The translations under genes were made by a program, and so were the position numbers. A stretch of DNA of 64,000 nt. It comes from Hippasteria phrygiana (taxonomy: Eukaryota; Echinodermata; Asteroidea; Valvatida; Goniasteridae). Shown in pieces: positions 31,901 through 46,900 of the stretch. The DNA lies in assembly GCA_037893225.1 (NCBI GenBank), contig JAZGUH010000075.1, positions 1,488,001 to 1,552,000 of the forward strand, read 5' to 3'. Position 1 is the stretch's first letter. Every line of letters begins with the position of its first letter. The notes beneath the pieces are model-generated. The model was given only the letters and a program-made list of their open reading frames with translations. It searched no databases and was not told where the DNA came from.

Positions 31901-34900
31901 AAATGAAAAATTTAACATCACATTGTTTTGTACTCCTTAGGTTTCTCTATTCTGATCGTCATGATGGCTACCGTGGTAACCGTATTGACCACTCTGTCAA
32001 TGTCTGCCATCTGTACCAATGGAGAAGTCAAGGGGGGTAAGCAGTTACAATGAGAATGTTACTGCACAATACACAAGCCTTGTTTTATGCATATATTTGT
32101 TGAAATAAAATTTGGATGTCTAGGTATACATGTAGTTGTGGTCGAAAGTTCACACATACTTTGAAATGGTTCCTTTAGTTATTCGTGGAGATGTTCTGTG
32201 TCAGTTTTTCAATCAAAAATTCTCAGTATATCAATAAAATCATGTTTCAAAGTTCCGTCCTCTTTTGTGTACGAGATGTGTCCAAAAAGTGTACCGAAAC
32301 TGAAGATAATGTATTCCAAATTAATCAAACTAATGTCACAAAATTAGTACCATTATGTAGCCCAAGATATTTTCTTAAAATGGTAGGTCACTCGCCCAGA
32401 TCAGGTCATGGATTACTGAGCATTATGAGGTGTTTACACAAAACCAATACAAAAATATCCCTGTCGAAGTTTGTGTAGGATTGAGTGTTGTTGAATGGTA
32501 ATCAGTGGATGAACTCACCCTTACATGCACAAGTAGTCATGTTGTCCTACATGACTTGTCCTCGAACGTATATACAGTACATGTACTTGTACACCAGTCA
32601 CACATTCCTACACTGACTTGAACATTTGGGAAAATGTGACAAAGTGGTCCCCAATACATTTGAATGCATCCACAGAAAGAAATTGGTGAAATTTATTTGT
32701 GTGGCTTCAGGGGAGGGAGGGGGGACCAGACGAGTAGAAGCCTTGCAAATTTATGTATGTATGGTATTTTTTTGGGGGGGGGGGCAGGTGAGTTGTTCTC
32801 AGCGATGGTGGAAGTAAACATACCTGGGTCTATATGTTTGAAAATTTGGTATAATTTCTCCGGAATCTGTTGAAGAATATATCCTCTATTTAGATCTGGG
32901 CCAAGGAAAACCATAAGGGTGGTTGGGTTGGCAAATTAAAATGTTGCCAGCCCTATCCCCTCTGATCCTAACTCTTTACCTAGAGTGGCTTTTAGCCTTG
33001 TGTTCGCTGATTTCAACTTTAAAAAAAATTATTAATTAATTAATTAATTAATTAATTAATTAATTAATTAATTAATTAAAGAAAAATAAAAAAGAAAGTT
33101 TGCATGTTGTTATAGCAGTCATCTGTGCTGGCTAGCTGTAGTTCTCTTGACATGTTGATCGTTATTTCTTCATCACTGAGCAAAGTTCCCTTGTACAATT
33201 TAGTTTAGACAGAATATTTTTCATTTCGCAAATGCTAAAGACGTTTAGAATGGCATGTGATGTGAAATGCTTTATTCATAATGTGAGTTATTACTTGAAC
33301 ATCCAGATCAAAATTATCTCTAGATACCGAATGTATAATGATGTATATTTTCAACACCAGTATTTTGTGATCATTTCCAATGTATTTTTTGAAATACCAG
33401 TTGCATCTCTGTGTATGCTACGTGTATAGTAATCAAACTGCTGCAGGCAAGTTTGTCCGTGACAGCAAAAACATTTTTGGGTGAAATTCTCTTGCAGGAG
33501 GAGCGTACTACATGATATCCCGCAGTCTGGGCCCAGAGTTCGGAGGGTCAATCGGCCTGATTTTCTCCATCGCCAATGCTGTGGCCGTGGCCATGTACGT
33601 CGTGGGCTTTGCGGAGGTAGTACGGGACCTTCTGGTGGTAGGTTAAGCATTAGTCTTTGAGAATACAATGCTGTACACCGAGTTTTATAAAGGCTACTGG
33701 AATTGCATTCCAAATATAGTTCAAATGAATTAAACTGATATCACCAAATTAGTATCATGAGGAAGGATGTCTTTATTAACCCTAACTACCCCAAGCCTTA
33801 CAAACTCCTACAGCAGGTTGTGTTGAATTTTGATGGGTTCAGGACTGTAGCGCCTCGGCACCATTGGAGCTATGATGCCCCAATTTGTCCAAGTCCAAAG
33901 AATGTGCCATACTGCACAGTGTTGGATTTTGTGGTTGAGGACACTTCCTAGTAAAAATGCCTAGGGGTTAGGATTAACCCTAACCTCACATAAATACTAC
34001 TAGCAGTAAAATGTAGTATGCAGCCTATTTGTGTACAATGCTCGTAGTAATTGTTAGTATTTTATACTTCATCCCAAATAGTGTACGTAGTAATATGTAG
34101 TACGAATGTTTGTTGCTGGGGTTGGAGGGAAAATGTCTGTTATCATCTAAGGCGGAAACACAGCATGAACTACTGAGAAGTAGTGCTTGCAAGTATCTTG
34201 ACTGCTGTCATGATCCACTCAATCATCAAAGACACAGACACTCAGTGATACAGAATACTACATAGTATTTTGTAGTTCAAAGCTCTTCACCCCAATTTGA
34301 ACGTTTTTTTATGCAAGTCGCCCATCACAAGGCCAAAGGCCACTCGAGGTGTGGGCTACCGAGGAAAGTGTGGAAGAACCAGCCCCTCACACTGAAACAA
34401 GACAAGATAATTGGATCTCTTCACAGTATGAATAGGGTTAGGATGGGTAACTAGGCCACTGCAAGGCATGAATAATGCCGCTACCCATATTAATAACCCA
34501 CAACCTGCAGAATCCCCGGCAGACCACGAATTCAGTGCGCCAAACCACTAGGCCACGGCACTTCCACAAAGTGCTGCATGGAAATCCCAATTATTTGTAA
34601 TAATAGAAGAATAGGCATAAGGTAAAAAATTAAGCAGAGAACTCGTCTCACATTTATTTCCTTATTTATCATCCCTGACCGTCTAGGATAGTGACTTGAA
34701 GATCGTCGATCCACAGAACGATGTTCGTATCATCGGGGCGGCAACTCTAGTACTTCTGCTAGGGATTACTATGATTGGCATGGCATGGGAGGCTAGGGTG
34801 AGTTCAGCATTGCTGTCTTTAACGATGTGAAGTTCATTTTCTCTTGGATAAAAACAAAAAATACAGGCACAATAATAGAAGTATTAATTAGTAGTGTGTG

Positions 34901-37900
34901 ATGTGGGATATGACGTTTTAAAGGCAGTGTACATGATTCGTCATTGTTGCAATTTTCAGAAATGGGCGGATTTGAAGTTCAGTATTTTTTCGGAAATATC
35001 GTTCCACTGAACTGTTTGAAGTTTTGCGCTGTTGGATGGCGAAAAAAACGAGAGAAAAGCATCATTCGTTTTCAACCGTCGGGCGGATGATAGCCTTTAG
35101 TCAAGGCGCGCGTGGCTATCTGGGCATGTGACGCGCCCCGGATATGCCATGCATCAGGTCTAGGGCGCGCCACTCGTCCGGGCCGGGTAGCCACACGCGC
35201 CTTGACTAAAGGCTACAGGGCAGTTTTCCAACGATTTCCAGCTGGAAATCGTTGGAAAATAATGTAAATTTCCACTTTTCTTGACAACGACAGCACACCC
35301 GATGCCATAATTTTACAGGATGATTGAGAATACTATTAACTTACAGTCTAGTAAGGTATTTCGTAATAATTCAGTAAAACCAAAATTTGAGGATTACCAA
35401 TCGTGTACACTACCTTTAACACCCGAGGTACGCATAGCACCCTCAGCAGTCAACAATTGTTTTGTTTATATCGCCAAACCCAATTTTTTTCAGTTCAACT
35501 TGCCTTGCTCTTCGGAAATTAACTCAAACAAATTACGCGATCAAAACAGCTGATCGTCTGCTAGTTCGCTGCTCCCACTAGTGGGTGCGTTCGAGTAGCT
35601 CACTCGGGTCCACTTGGGTTAGCCCCGTGCCGTTCGATTAGGTCTGACGTCATACCCGGGGCTCACTCAGGTCAGCCACCACAGACCCTGCTCGCGGAGC
35701 AGAGTCACTGGTGGAATTACGTCACACGCATGCGTAGTTAAGTCTGATTACACACAGATTCTACTGGAGCGGGGAATTAAAAATGGCTGACCTCAAGGGC
35801 GATTGTGTAGTTAAGGGCTGTTCCTATCAGAGAACAAAATCCACTTTTAAGTTATTGGACTTAGCAAACTAGATTTCGACATTAAAAACCAGGGCTGTAG
35901 TCGAGTCCATTGCAAGTCCCTGCAAGTCCATCACAAACCCTCCAGTCCTAATTCCAGTCACAAGCTATTCAAATGAGCTTTGACAAAAGGCATTCCTTTG
36001 TCATTGTTCATCCAGTTACTTGTGACTGGCTTTATGAAAGGACTTGTGACTGTACTTGCGAAAGGACTTGTGAAAGGACTTGCAGGGACTCGACTACAGC
36101 CCTGTTAAAAACCAATAGGTATGTCGTAGATAGAGAGCAGAGTTTTTAATTTTTTTGTTGGAAATTTTTGGGTAAAACGACAACCAGGGTTGTTTGATTT
36201 AAATCACTCGATTTAAATTATTGATTTAAATCAATGGACATTTTTTTTTTTAAATCACTAATAAAAATCACGTTTTTTTTTGTTTTGTGTTTTTGTTTTT
36301 CATGCAAAAACAATGTCCGTTTATTCAAACCTGACTTTCATAAGGCCATGCAGTTTTCTGAAACAGTGTACTACATTTATCTTGTGTACAATGTATATAA
36401 TAAATGTACATGTACGATACAGTATTCATCTCTTACATGTACATAGGTTTAACTCAATGCATGTAATGCGCCTATCAATTCCCCCCTCCCCCTCGATCCT
36501 TTTGCAAGGCGTTTTTTAATCAAAACATAAATCATACACGATAGCATTACAATTCTAATTCCCACCCTATAAGGTGGGGGGTGTCCCCACCCATTTAGGT
36601 TGGGATTTTTGCCCCAGAGGTGGGGATTTTGTTGCTTCAAAAGTGACAATCCCCACCTCAGAGGTGGGGTGGCTGGGGGGGGGGGGGGGGGGGCATTGAT
36701 AGGCGCATCAGCTCAATGTAATGTGGGAACATAAACATAATTATAAAATTGAAAAACAAGATCAGAGATGGAAGCCGATTATTAAACCTAATTATAACAT
36801 TGTTTGATTTGCAATTCATTTAAATGATGCCTTAACCCTAACAGTCCTCAATTCTCAGATGATGATTTTTCACACACCCTAGGAATATTACATGTAGGGT
36901 AACGGTTTGTACATTGTATGCAATCTGTTCTGACTCTAAGAAAATATACTTTAAAAGAAAACAAAACATACTGTACATGATGACAACATGGTGATATTTA
37001 TGGTGGCTGCATTAAATAGTTTTATTCCACCATGGTTGTGTAGAGTTGGGGGGGGGGGGGGGGGGGGGCGTTCCTGTTATCAATTTGGATGAGAAATGTG
37101 CAGTGTGATGGTGTTGCTGTAACAGATTTTAAGACAAACTACATGTATGTACATGTATTCTAGAAAAGAATATGATAAATGCAAGGGATTTCAGTACTGA
37201 TTTCGTGAACAATTGTGTGTGGTTATACTTGACTTTCAATGGTGGTCATTTAAATTGACTTATTTAAAACAATGTTTTATACAAATAATACAACAAAATT
37301 AATAAAAAAATTGATTTAAATTTTTAAAAATCTGATTTAAATTTTTAAAATCTGATTTTTAAAATAGTTTTTTAAAAATCATGATTTTTATCAACCCTGG
37401 CGACAATGAAGATGGCAAATCGCAACACGAAAATAAAGATGGCGAAAACCGCACCAATTCGCAAGACAGCAACTGCAAAACACGTAAGAAAATTGTATTT
37501 TCTACCGCAAGAAAGTGTTCAGAATTACAAAAAAATGATGTCATTAGAATTGAGAGGAGTATACTTTAGGTTGATAAATTCATTTTGGAATGATAAAAAC
37601 AACATTGACTCGAAATGGATCAAATATAAAGAGGTGCCCGTAACTACACAATCGGCGACTCTTATTCTTCCATGGCCGACTCAAGTGCTAGGTGACATCA
37701 ACAGGAGAGGGCATTTGAGCATTCTATTAGCCCAGCTCTCGTGGCTAACCCATCTGCCTTCACCCAAGTCGATCCGGGTAAGCTACTCGAACGCACCCAT
37801 AGTTTACTGTCGTTAACAGTGTAGTGTGGGTGCCAATGATACAGCTGATCGTCTGCTAGTTCGCTGCTCCCATTATAGTTTACTACCATCAACAGAGGTG

Positions 37901-40900
37901 AAAATGGCTTGGTTACATAGTACATACAGCTATAGCTAGCTGGTTGATGTGTGATATCATGCTTGGAGTGTGCCAGTCGTTTTTATAGACCGGGCACGTG
38001 ATCATTCTAGGCCAATCAAAATACAGTATCCAAGACGGCGATATAACAAACCTAATTGTACGGCCCATGTCGGACTCACAGAAAATGTTACTCATGCATG
38101 CATGTGTATTTATTCTGATTTTGTGTACAGCGTGCGTGTTCCATCTTTACCGCACATCAAGTTTGCTTGAAGATAAATTCATTATCCCACTCGCACAAGT
38201 GCTTGGAGGAAATGCAAAATTAAACAGGTGGTACCTCAAGGTTTTACGGGGTTTGAATGCCATAAACCGTGAGGTACCCTGTAAAAACCTGCATTACCTT
38301 GGGTTGAATCTCAAGGTACGGTTTCTTTCATTTTGCATTTCCTCCTGAACAATTATTACCCCTGGTCATCGGGCCGTGAGATCAGTTATGCAGCAGTTTG
38401 AGATCTGTGCAAGCTACATGTAGTTTTCTACTCTCGCAGATATCCATTTATACCCATAGGTTGAGAGAAGCAGTTTTGATAAAGTGTCTTTCCAAAACAC
38501 ACAAGCAACCATAATCCCCCGGTGGGGTTCGAACCCAAGTACCACCAAACATGCATCAGACGTAACCAATGAACAATGGTATTTCTAAATCAGAAATACA
38601 ATTGTACTTAAGTGTATCTCTGAGCACTTCTGAAGGGAAAAAAAGGCTTGATTTTGTACACTTGTCTGAGGGGAAACCGGTATTAAACCAGATTCTGAAT
38701 TTTCACGTTTTCGTGCACTTTGCCAAATACAGATCATTACAGCAACGCCAGAGCTGTGATCTGTCAATAAGAAACAATGATTTCCAAGCGGCGAGTTTGA
38801 AACAGTTTTTCATGTGTAATATATAATTTAAGGAAGTGGTTGCTGTTTCTGATACTGAGCATACAAGCAAAAGTGAGGGCGTTGCCCAGCACCGACCAGC
38901 CGGCACTTGCTCAAAATCTGCTCAATTATTTTTTTTATCTCACATCTTGTTGTTTTTATGATTTTATTTTGTATTTTTTTTTTAATCACTTTTATTGTTT
39001 ATGAATATTCAACAAATTAATTTTCTTATTCTGGTTAGAAAAAGTTAGTTTAACCTTAACCTCACCTAAAGCTATGAAATACTACTAGAAGTAAACTGCT
39101 GTATGCAGTACTCTTATTACACTGGCATATGAGAAATGATGTGGTACTTTGTAGTATATTGTACTTTACTCCAAATGAAAAAGGCACAGCAAGAGAGGGT
39201 TTGGATAGCCCATGCCACCCCACCCCAAGCCACCCCACCCATCCATCCCTCCCACTTGGTCTACCCCTAGGGTTCTATTTCTGCTTTGGAAATGCACTAT
39301 GTCACAAGTATAATTACTGTGCTATTTCATCAGGCCCAGGTGTTTCTCCTGGTTCTACTGGTTATTGCCATCTGTAACATGATGGTAGGAACGTTCATCC
39401 CTGCACCTATCCATGAGAGGGCTGAAGGCTTTCAGAACTACAGAGGTAGGCAACACATTAGGCAATAAGCCAGTTCGGCATCTCAAAGGTCAAATGTTAT
39501 TTGGGATAAAATTGCTGACGTAATGTCACGGCATGTTATTACGTGAATGCCCATTCTGATTGAATTTAACACGTGCGCAACCACCTTTTGCGTTCACACG
39601 CGCGCGTTAGGTCACCGGGGTCGTTCGGGATAAAATGTCATTGTGCACATGCGCAGTTGAAATACCAAACTGACTTATTGGCCTACATGTATCCCAATTT
39701 GCGAGTTGTTGGACAACTTTGCACATGTGGAGCGCACGCAATGTAAAGTCTAATGGTCAATGCATACACAAATGCACATAAAATGTTTGCTGCATTGCAT
39801 TGGTCTCGGAAAATTTTTCTCGTCGTGTTGACGTGCATGAACGCACGGACCACGTCATGCCTGAAATTGAATCGCAGTTGCATTTTGACATACTTTTTGC
39901 AGATTGCGTTTCAACGAACAAGATGCACATGTAGCCACTTGCATGTGCTTCGAAGGTTTTTTTCCCCCTAAGATGTAGATTGTCACCTGATATTGAACGG
40001 ATGCTGTGATTGGCTAATGCTTATGAATGGTGATAGGCCAATTCATACCAGGGTTCTTCATGAGGAGTTTTCGCAGGTTGGACTATCACGTGTTATTTTT
40101 ATGGCCCCCCCATTCATCTTGTTTGCTAACCCTCTACCCTAAATCTACCACCCCAGATTTTTTGGAGGGCAAGGCTCAAACTCACAATCTGGAGTCTAGT
40201 ACTACACTAGACCACGGAGCCATGGCACTCTAGATTTAAAAAAAAAACTGTGTCAAGCTAACAGCCCGGTAGACCTGAGATGTAATGACGTCACACTGTG
40301 TTTTACCTCATTGCATTTTCTGGGGGAAGTGAGTTAGTCTCACCAACAGTGGAAGTTAATTACCCCGCCTGGGTCTATAGGTCTGAAAATTTGGATCATT
40401 TCTCTGGTATTTATCCTCCATTTTGAGCTGGACCCAGCAAAACCGTAAGGGTTGTGGGGCTTGTAACCTACAGTATAATGTGGTCAACCCCTGCCACCTC
40501 TGTTGTACATGTACCCCCTTTATCGAGAGTGGCTTTTAGCCTTGTATTACGCGACTTCCATAAAAGAAAGTGAAGTCGTGTGGGGACAGAAGAACACACT
40601 GTGGTCTCATGGCTTGCATTTAAATATATACAAGTTGGGATCATGTCAATTTCTGCCAGTTTCTGCAACAAACATCAAGACTACATGTACGTTTTTAAAC
40701 TCGTAAGGGAACAGTAATTTCCTTAATAGGCCTCAGATATGAAGTACAAATATTTTTCTAAATAAGCATCTACATGTACATGTATGTACATTGTACATTT
40801 TGTCGGACAATTAAAGCCACATACTACAACGTGGGAATTTTTCTGAATGTCTCCACGTGGCAAACATAAACACAGTGTGACGTTATTTGTACTGAGGGCT

Positions 40901-43900
40901 ACTGTGTTGTCCGGTTTTGGTTTTTTTCACAAGGAAAGGTACAGTTATGCCCCAAATTATTCATACCCATGCCAAATTCGGGGTATTGTGAATCATTTTA
41001 TTTATTATTTTTCTACTTTTATGCTAATGATGTGAACCAAAATATATGTAGATTTGTCAAAGCCAACTAAAAGTCGTAAAGTAAACCCTAAGTTCCGCCA
41101 ATCCAGCTTTAATGTATGAGAGAAAAGCAAACTACCAGATTTTTCATAGGGTATGAATAATTTTGGGCATAACTGTAGAAACCCCGATTTCTTATCCAGA
41201 GAAAAGCAGTCAGTAGTAACACCCATCCATCTCCCATCAACATTTGTTCCCCTAAATTATTAAATGTTCTTCCCACAGGGAATCTTTTCCTTGAGAACAT
41301 CGGTCCAGACTATCGGGATGGTGAGGGGTTCTTCTCAGTATTCTCCATCTTCTTCCCCGCTGCCACTGGGATTTTGGCCGGAGCCAACATATCGGGAGAT
41401 CTCAAAGTAAGTCCATGATTTGCAGTTGTTCGAGAGTATTGTAGTCAATTCGAGAATAAACCGATTTAGCTTGTATGACATGGCTTTATGAGTGGGAAGT
41501 TGCTCCATGGCATTCTATATAGCAAGCAGAAGCAACCTATTTTTTTCATTGGGATTACCATTAGGGATTACCAATTAGGGATTTTAACATCCGATAAACA
41601 CTTTTCTATCATATGCCAAAGCTTTATAACAAAAGCAAGGTGATTATTATATTGTGTGTTGTATAGTGCACACGTTCACCGAGCTTAATTTTTCTCCTAA
41701 CAAAAGGTCATGACTCAAACAACTTCAAAAGGTTAGTGTTGGCTAGGAATGACCTAAAGCAACACATACCTTACATCAAATAAAAATGTGTCAACTATAC
41801 TTTCAGGAAATGCCATAATCTCAGTTTTAAAATGTGTACTGCGTTGCAGTCCATTTCATAGTACCAGTGTATAGAGGTCACAGTGTATAGAAGTCACAGT
41901 GTATAGAGGTCACAGTGGATAGAGGTCACAGTGGATAGAGGTCACAGTGGATAGAGGTCACAGTGGATAGAGGTCACAGTGGATAGAGGTCACAGTGGAT
42001 AGAGGTCACAGTGGATAGAGGTCACAGTGGATAGAGGTCACAGTGGATAGAGGTCACAGTGGATAGAGGTCACAGTGGATAGAGGTCACAGTGGATAGAG
42101 GTCACAGTGGATAGAGGTCACAGTGGATAGAGGTCACAGTGGATAGAGGTCAGGTCACCGTGGATAGAGTTCATACACAGCATTTAAGGCTTTATCCTCC
42201 ACAGAATAGCCACAAGTTTAACCGCTAATAGATCTGTCTGGCTGTTATTGATGGGGTGCTGGTATGTCAAGAACGGGCTGTGCAGCCAAGCGTAAACGCA
42301 AACAATAGGTGGTATACTGAATAGAGTGGTCCTATTCATCACAATTGGAGCCCCTGCCCCTTCATGTGAATAGAAGCTTTTTTTGAAAATGCTCCATCTA
42401 TTCATTGCACTCCCATTAACCCTCCCTCTCTCAGGGCCAAAATGGAGCCAACTACATGTACCCAATATATCAAAACCTATCAAGTGACAGGTTATAACTA
42501 AAGGAGGGTTCAAGAACAATATAGTTGAAACATGAATGGATTGAGTATGTGCAGAAATGCACGTATAGATGTCAACCGGCCAGCTGGTCTTTTTCAAACC
42601 GCGGCTATGGCCATCGTCCGTATTCAAGAGGTTAATAAGTTAACGGCCAAAGTTGGGATTTACTTATCAAAATCAATATTGCATAACGACAATATTGTTG
42701 GATCAAAGTTTTTCCATCCAAGATTATAGAATACAGTGCATCTGTGCTCATCACAGCTGCACTTTGCTGCACTCTGCATACAGCCAAGTCAGTGTGACAA
42801 ACTATGCAATCTGATGTGTCTGGCAGGGTTCTAGCCAAAATACCCTGGAGGGTTTGGGTTAATGTGTTTCCCATGGCAAGCTGATGACCTTGGCTTGACG
42901 ATCCACTGAGGCTGATATGAATATAGCTCGAAGCTATGGTATATTTCAAAAGAATTTTTTTTAAGGGATGGGGATTGTCAGGTTGGCTTAAGCCCTGTCT
43001 GCACTGGACTTATATTATTTTGGTAAAACTTACCGAGACGATGGGTACTTTTCCCATTTTAAGTCCAGTGCGGACAGCCTAGGACGTTTTCCTCTCAGTT
43101 ACTTTTCCTGAGTCCAGCGGTTACTTCTACCGGGCATGCTGCTGCCCAGGAAAACTGACCAGGTAACTTTTCCTGAGACGATAAATCCAGTGCGGACAGT
43201 GCAAGTCGGTAAAGACAGCGCAGGAAAGCGTACATCCGGCCCGAGCGCGAGGTCATCTTACACTGGGACACCACGCATGCGCTTTGCATTGTTTCACCGC
43301 GGTGCGGTGCACGTGGCAAGTATTAAAATTCCAGTGCGTTGTTCTCTTTTTTGGTTGCAATCATGGCAGATTTTATTATTGATACAGTCAGAAGTTTGAT
43401 TGGTGCTAATCGATGTAGTCCTATGTGTACACATCAGCCGAAAAAAATGAAAAGGCACGCGTGATTTGGGTCAATCGCGTCAATGTAGAAAGGTCATGTA
43501 AAGCGCCCTCATGAGTCCTTATATTGACAGCTCGGTTACTCCTACCACGGTCTCGGTAAAATTTTCCCATGTCGAAAGTCCAAGTGCGGACAGTGGTCAC
43601 ATTTAACCATTTTTCATTTTACCATCGTCTCGGTAAAACCTTCCAAAAACAAAAGTCCAGTGCGGACATGGCTTTAGTGCTTTTCTTTCCTCGTTTTTCC
43701 ACCTCTGGTGTCCCAGTTCGATTCCCGTCCAGGTGCACTATGTTGATGGGGTTTTCAGTCGCTATATCTGATTGTGTGGGTTTCCACAAGACAAATTTTC
43801 TGTGGGGTTTTTTGTTCGCTTCTAAAGTGGAAAATTCTTTGTCTTTTCTCAATTTAAAATCTGGGCACTAGAGGAGACCAGTACGTTGATCAGGCAACCC

Positions 43901-46900
43901 GGGATACTCAAGAATTTAATAAATAATTAGGGCTGTCCCCGAATATACAGAATATTCAAATATTCGATTGTCAACTGAATATTCCAATACCTTTTTTTCC
44001 GGTTCGAATAATAGAAGAAAAAATTATCTGTGTGCACGTAGACATACCGTACGACTTTGATGCTATTTTAATAGCAGTTACAGGGCTTAGCAGTGTTAAT
44101 TAAATGCCGCATTTTTGTGGACGGTAACTTTTTATGGACAGAGGGTAATTGTTCCCGTCCGTAAAACCCCCGACACTTATATAAAATAATCACTGCAAAA
44201 ATGTAGGCTAGAGTTTGGTCTCTTGTTGTCAAAAACGTTATACGTTCCCATAATGATCTTGCAAAAAATGCCGATCAGGCGGTCTATAATAATATCGACC
44301 GCCGCACGTAAAACACCCGCGTGATTCAACTTTGTGCAGTTGCAGCTGACACGTGAAAAACTTGATCGGCGAGTATCAAATATTCGGTCAAACCCAGTTT
44401 CGAATAACCGAATACTAAATTATCCGAAAATGAACAGCCCTATAAATAATAATTTGTATTAACCCTCCTATCGTTATAACTATCACAGCCTGTCAAAAAA
44501 TCTACCCACCAACTCTCACAGCTTGTGTGTATTTCAACCTGTTACTTGATAGGGTAGTTGGCTCCATTTTGGCCCTGAGAGAGGGAGGGTTAAAGCCAGC
44601 AGATAAACTGCAGTCAAAGAGTTGAGCCATTTGTTTTACTGATTTGTTTTTGTCAACAGGATGCACAAAAAGCCATCCCGAAGGGTACCCTGATCGCCAT
44701 AGCGATGACCTCCGTCAGCTATGCAGGATTGGCTGTCTTGATGGGATCTTGCATGTCGAGGGAGGCCACCGGTAATGTTGCAGACGTTATTGCGGGAAAC
44801 TTTACATCAGCTTGCGTAGATGGCGTTGATTGCGAATACGGTCTGCTGAATAACTTCTCCGTAAGTTTCAGGATTTTTGTTTAAACCAAAAGATGTATTG
44901 TTGGGGTTACAAGCTACATGTATATTGCCTGTGCTTCTTACTCCTTTTGCAAACTACCACCTCTGATTTAAAAAAAAGAATTATTTCAGAATATACAGCG
45001 TCTCAATTTGTTTTGTTCAGGCTGTGTTGTTTGAGCAGTTTCGAAGCTCTGGAATTTTGTTCAAAATCTGAAATTTCATCTTCTGTTTGTACAATGTAAA
45101 TGTTTGGCTCTGTAGTTTCAACATTTGTTTGGGAGGTTTATTTTATTGCTAATTACAAAGCAGATTGGGGATTATAAAGTTGAGAACTATTTTAATTAAA
45201 GATAATCAGCTCATTGCAAGACCACTAATAGGAATGAGCATTTCAAGGAACATGGCTCAGGTGAAAAATTGATTGTTCTTTACCACGTACAATGTAGGTA
45301 GTGGGTCATATATCCAGTTTGGCTCCTCTGATCCTAACTGGTGTCTACAGCCCTTGTGCTATTTTTTTCCTGGCTAGTCAATTGTACATTTCACTAGCCC
45401 TTATAAAGTTTCACTAGCCTGTTGCACATTTCACAATATATATAAATGGTTTATGAGGAATGTTCAAATCATGGGCCACCAATACTGATGGGAACAACAG
45501 AGGTTTAACAAACAAAATGCGAAAATGAAAGGAATTTGAGGAAATTACATGAAATAAATTCGGGATTTGCTTTATTCACTTCATATAATAGTTCCATTAT
45601 AGATAAGCTGCAATTTTTTTTAACTAACCTGCAAAAGCAAGTTTTACTAGCCCAGAGCAGTCCCGACTAGTGTCTGTACACTGGGCTAGTAACTAAATCA
45701 ATCCTTGTGTCTATGCTATCCCAATGAGATTGTTCAAATCATTGTTTCTGGTTGGTACCCCATATGTAGTGAGCCTCATATCCAGATGTTTCTCCAATCC
45801 TAGCTCGGTTCTTTGCTGTCCCCGGAAGATTGTCTAAATCATTTTTCTTTTTATCTGTTCCCCATAAGTAGCGAGCCTTATATACCAGCCTGGGCTTCTC
45901 CAATCCTAGCTGGTTTCTCTGCTATCTCGAGGAGATTGTCAAAATCATTGTTTCTGTTTTCTACCCACAGGTAGCAAGCCTTATATCAGGCTGGGCTCCC
46001 CTTGTCTTAGCTGGTGTTTTTGCAGCCACTTTGTCTTCGGCTCTGGCAAGTCTCGTCAGTGCACCCAAAGTATTTCAGGTACGCTTGACCAAAGCATCAT
46101 GGTTGAAACTAGTGGTTAATTATTCAAACACAAATTTAGAAGAATGATTTTGTTTCCACCCAACACCAGCCTAAAAGCCACTCTAGGTAATGGGTTTGGA
46201 TCAGAGGTGGCGACATTTCGAATTGTCAACCCTAAATAGAGGATAGTTCTCCAACAGATTTGAGAGAATTTATCCCAATTTTCAAACTCTGTAGACCAGA
46301 CCTATAGACCACTGTCGGTGAGACCAACTCACCTCCCCTTGGCCTGGTACTGCATTGGAATGCAGGGCAGGAACTTTGTTCTTCGAGGGGCAAGGCAATT
46401 TTCCTTGGTGAAGGGTACTTGTAGCAGAAAATCAAATTGTTTATGGGAATGTCTGTGGGCATCAAGGCAAACACCACTCAAACATTCACAAAAGAGATTT
46501 GATTCCACAAACCTTCACTGTATTCAAATTATTTTCCAACCTGTTGTTTTTGTGTGTGTGTGTATGTGAAGGCTTTGTGCAAGGACAAGATTTTTCCCAA
46601 GATTGAGTTCTTTGCCGTGGGCAGGGGGCCAGGTGATGAGCCACGCCGAGCCTACATCCTGGCTTTCTTCATTGCCGCGGCATCTATAGCAATTGGTAAG
46701 ATATTCACCTTAGTGTTAAGATTACTCTTAAAGATGATGTTAATTGCTGAGAGAAGTTTGGGTCATTTTTTTGTTTTATGTAGATTCTGTATTGTAAAAT
46801 AAAACAGCAAATTTTTTTCTGCCATGAAATAACAATTACTTTTAAGAGCCATTTTTATCAAGTCCTCTCTATCCCGCTGTTGCCATTTGTCTAAAAGTCG

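Larger units (their letters stand above)
35582..37799. mobile_element. PIF/Harbinger-like element with TAG target duplication
   Basis: Tgggtgcgttcgagtagct at 35582 is matched by the inverse agctactcgaacgcaccca ending 37799. The 3-bp TAG flanks both ends (35579-35581 and 37800-37802). Sequence near both sides also repeats 'cagctgatcgtctgctagtt' (35546 and 37841). Possible short coding remnants near 35783 and 37400-37560 are not identifiable. It is bloated by nested elements at 35890-36104, 36184-37400 and 36460-36711. Confidence 0.6.
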
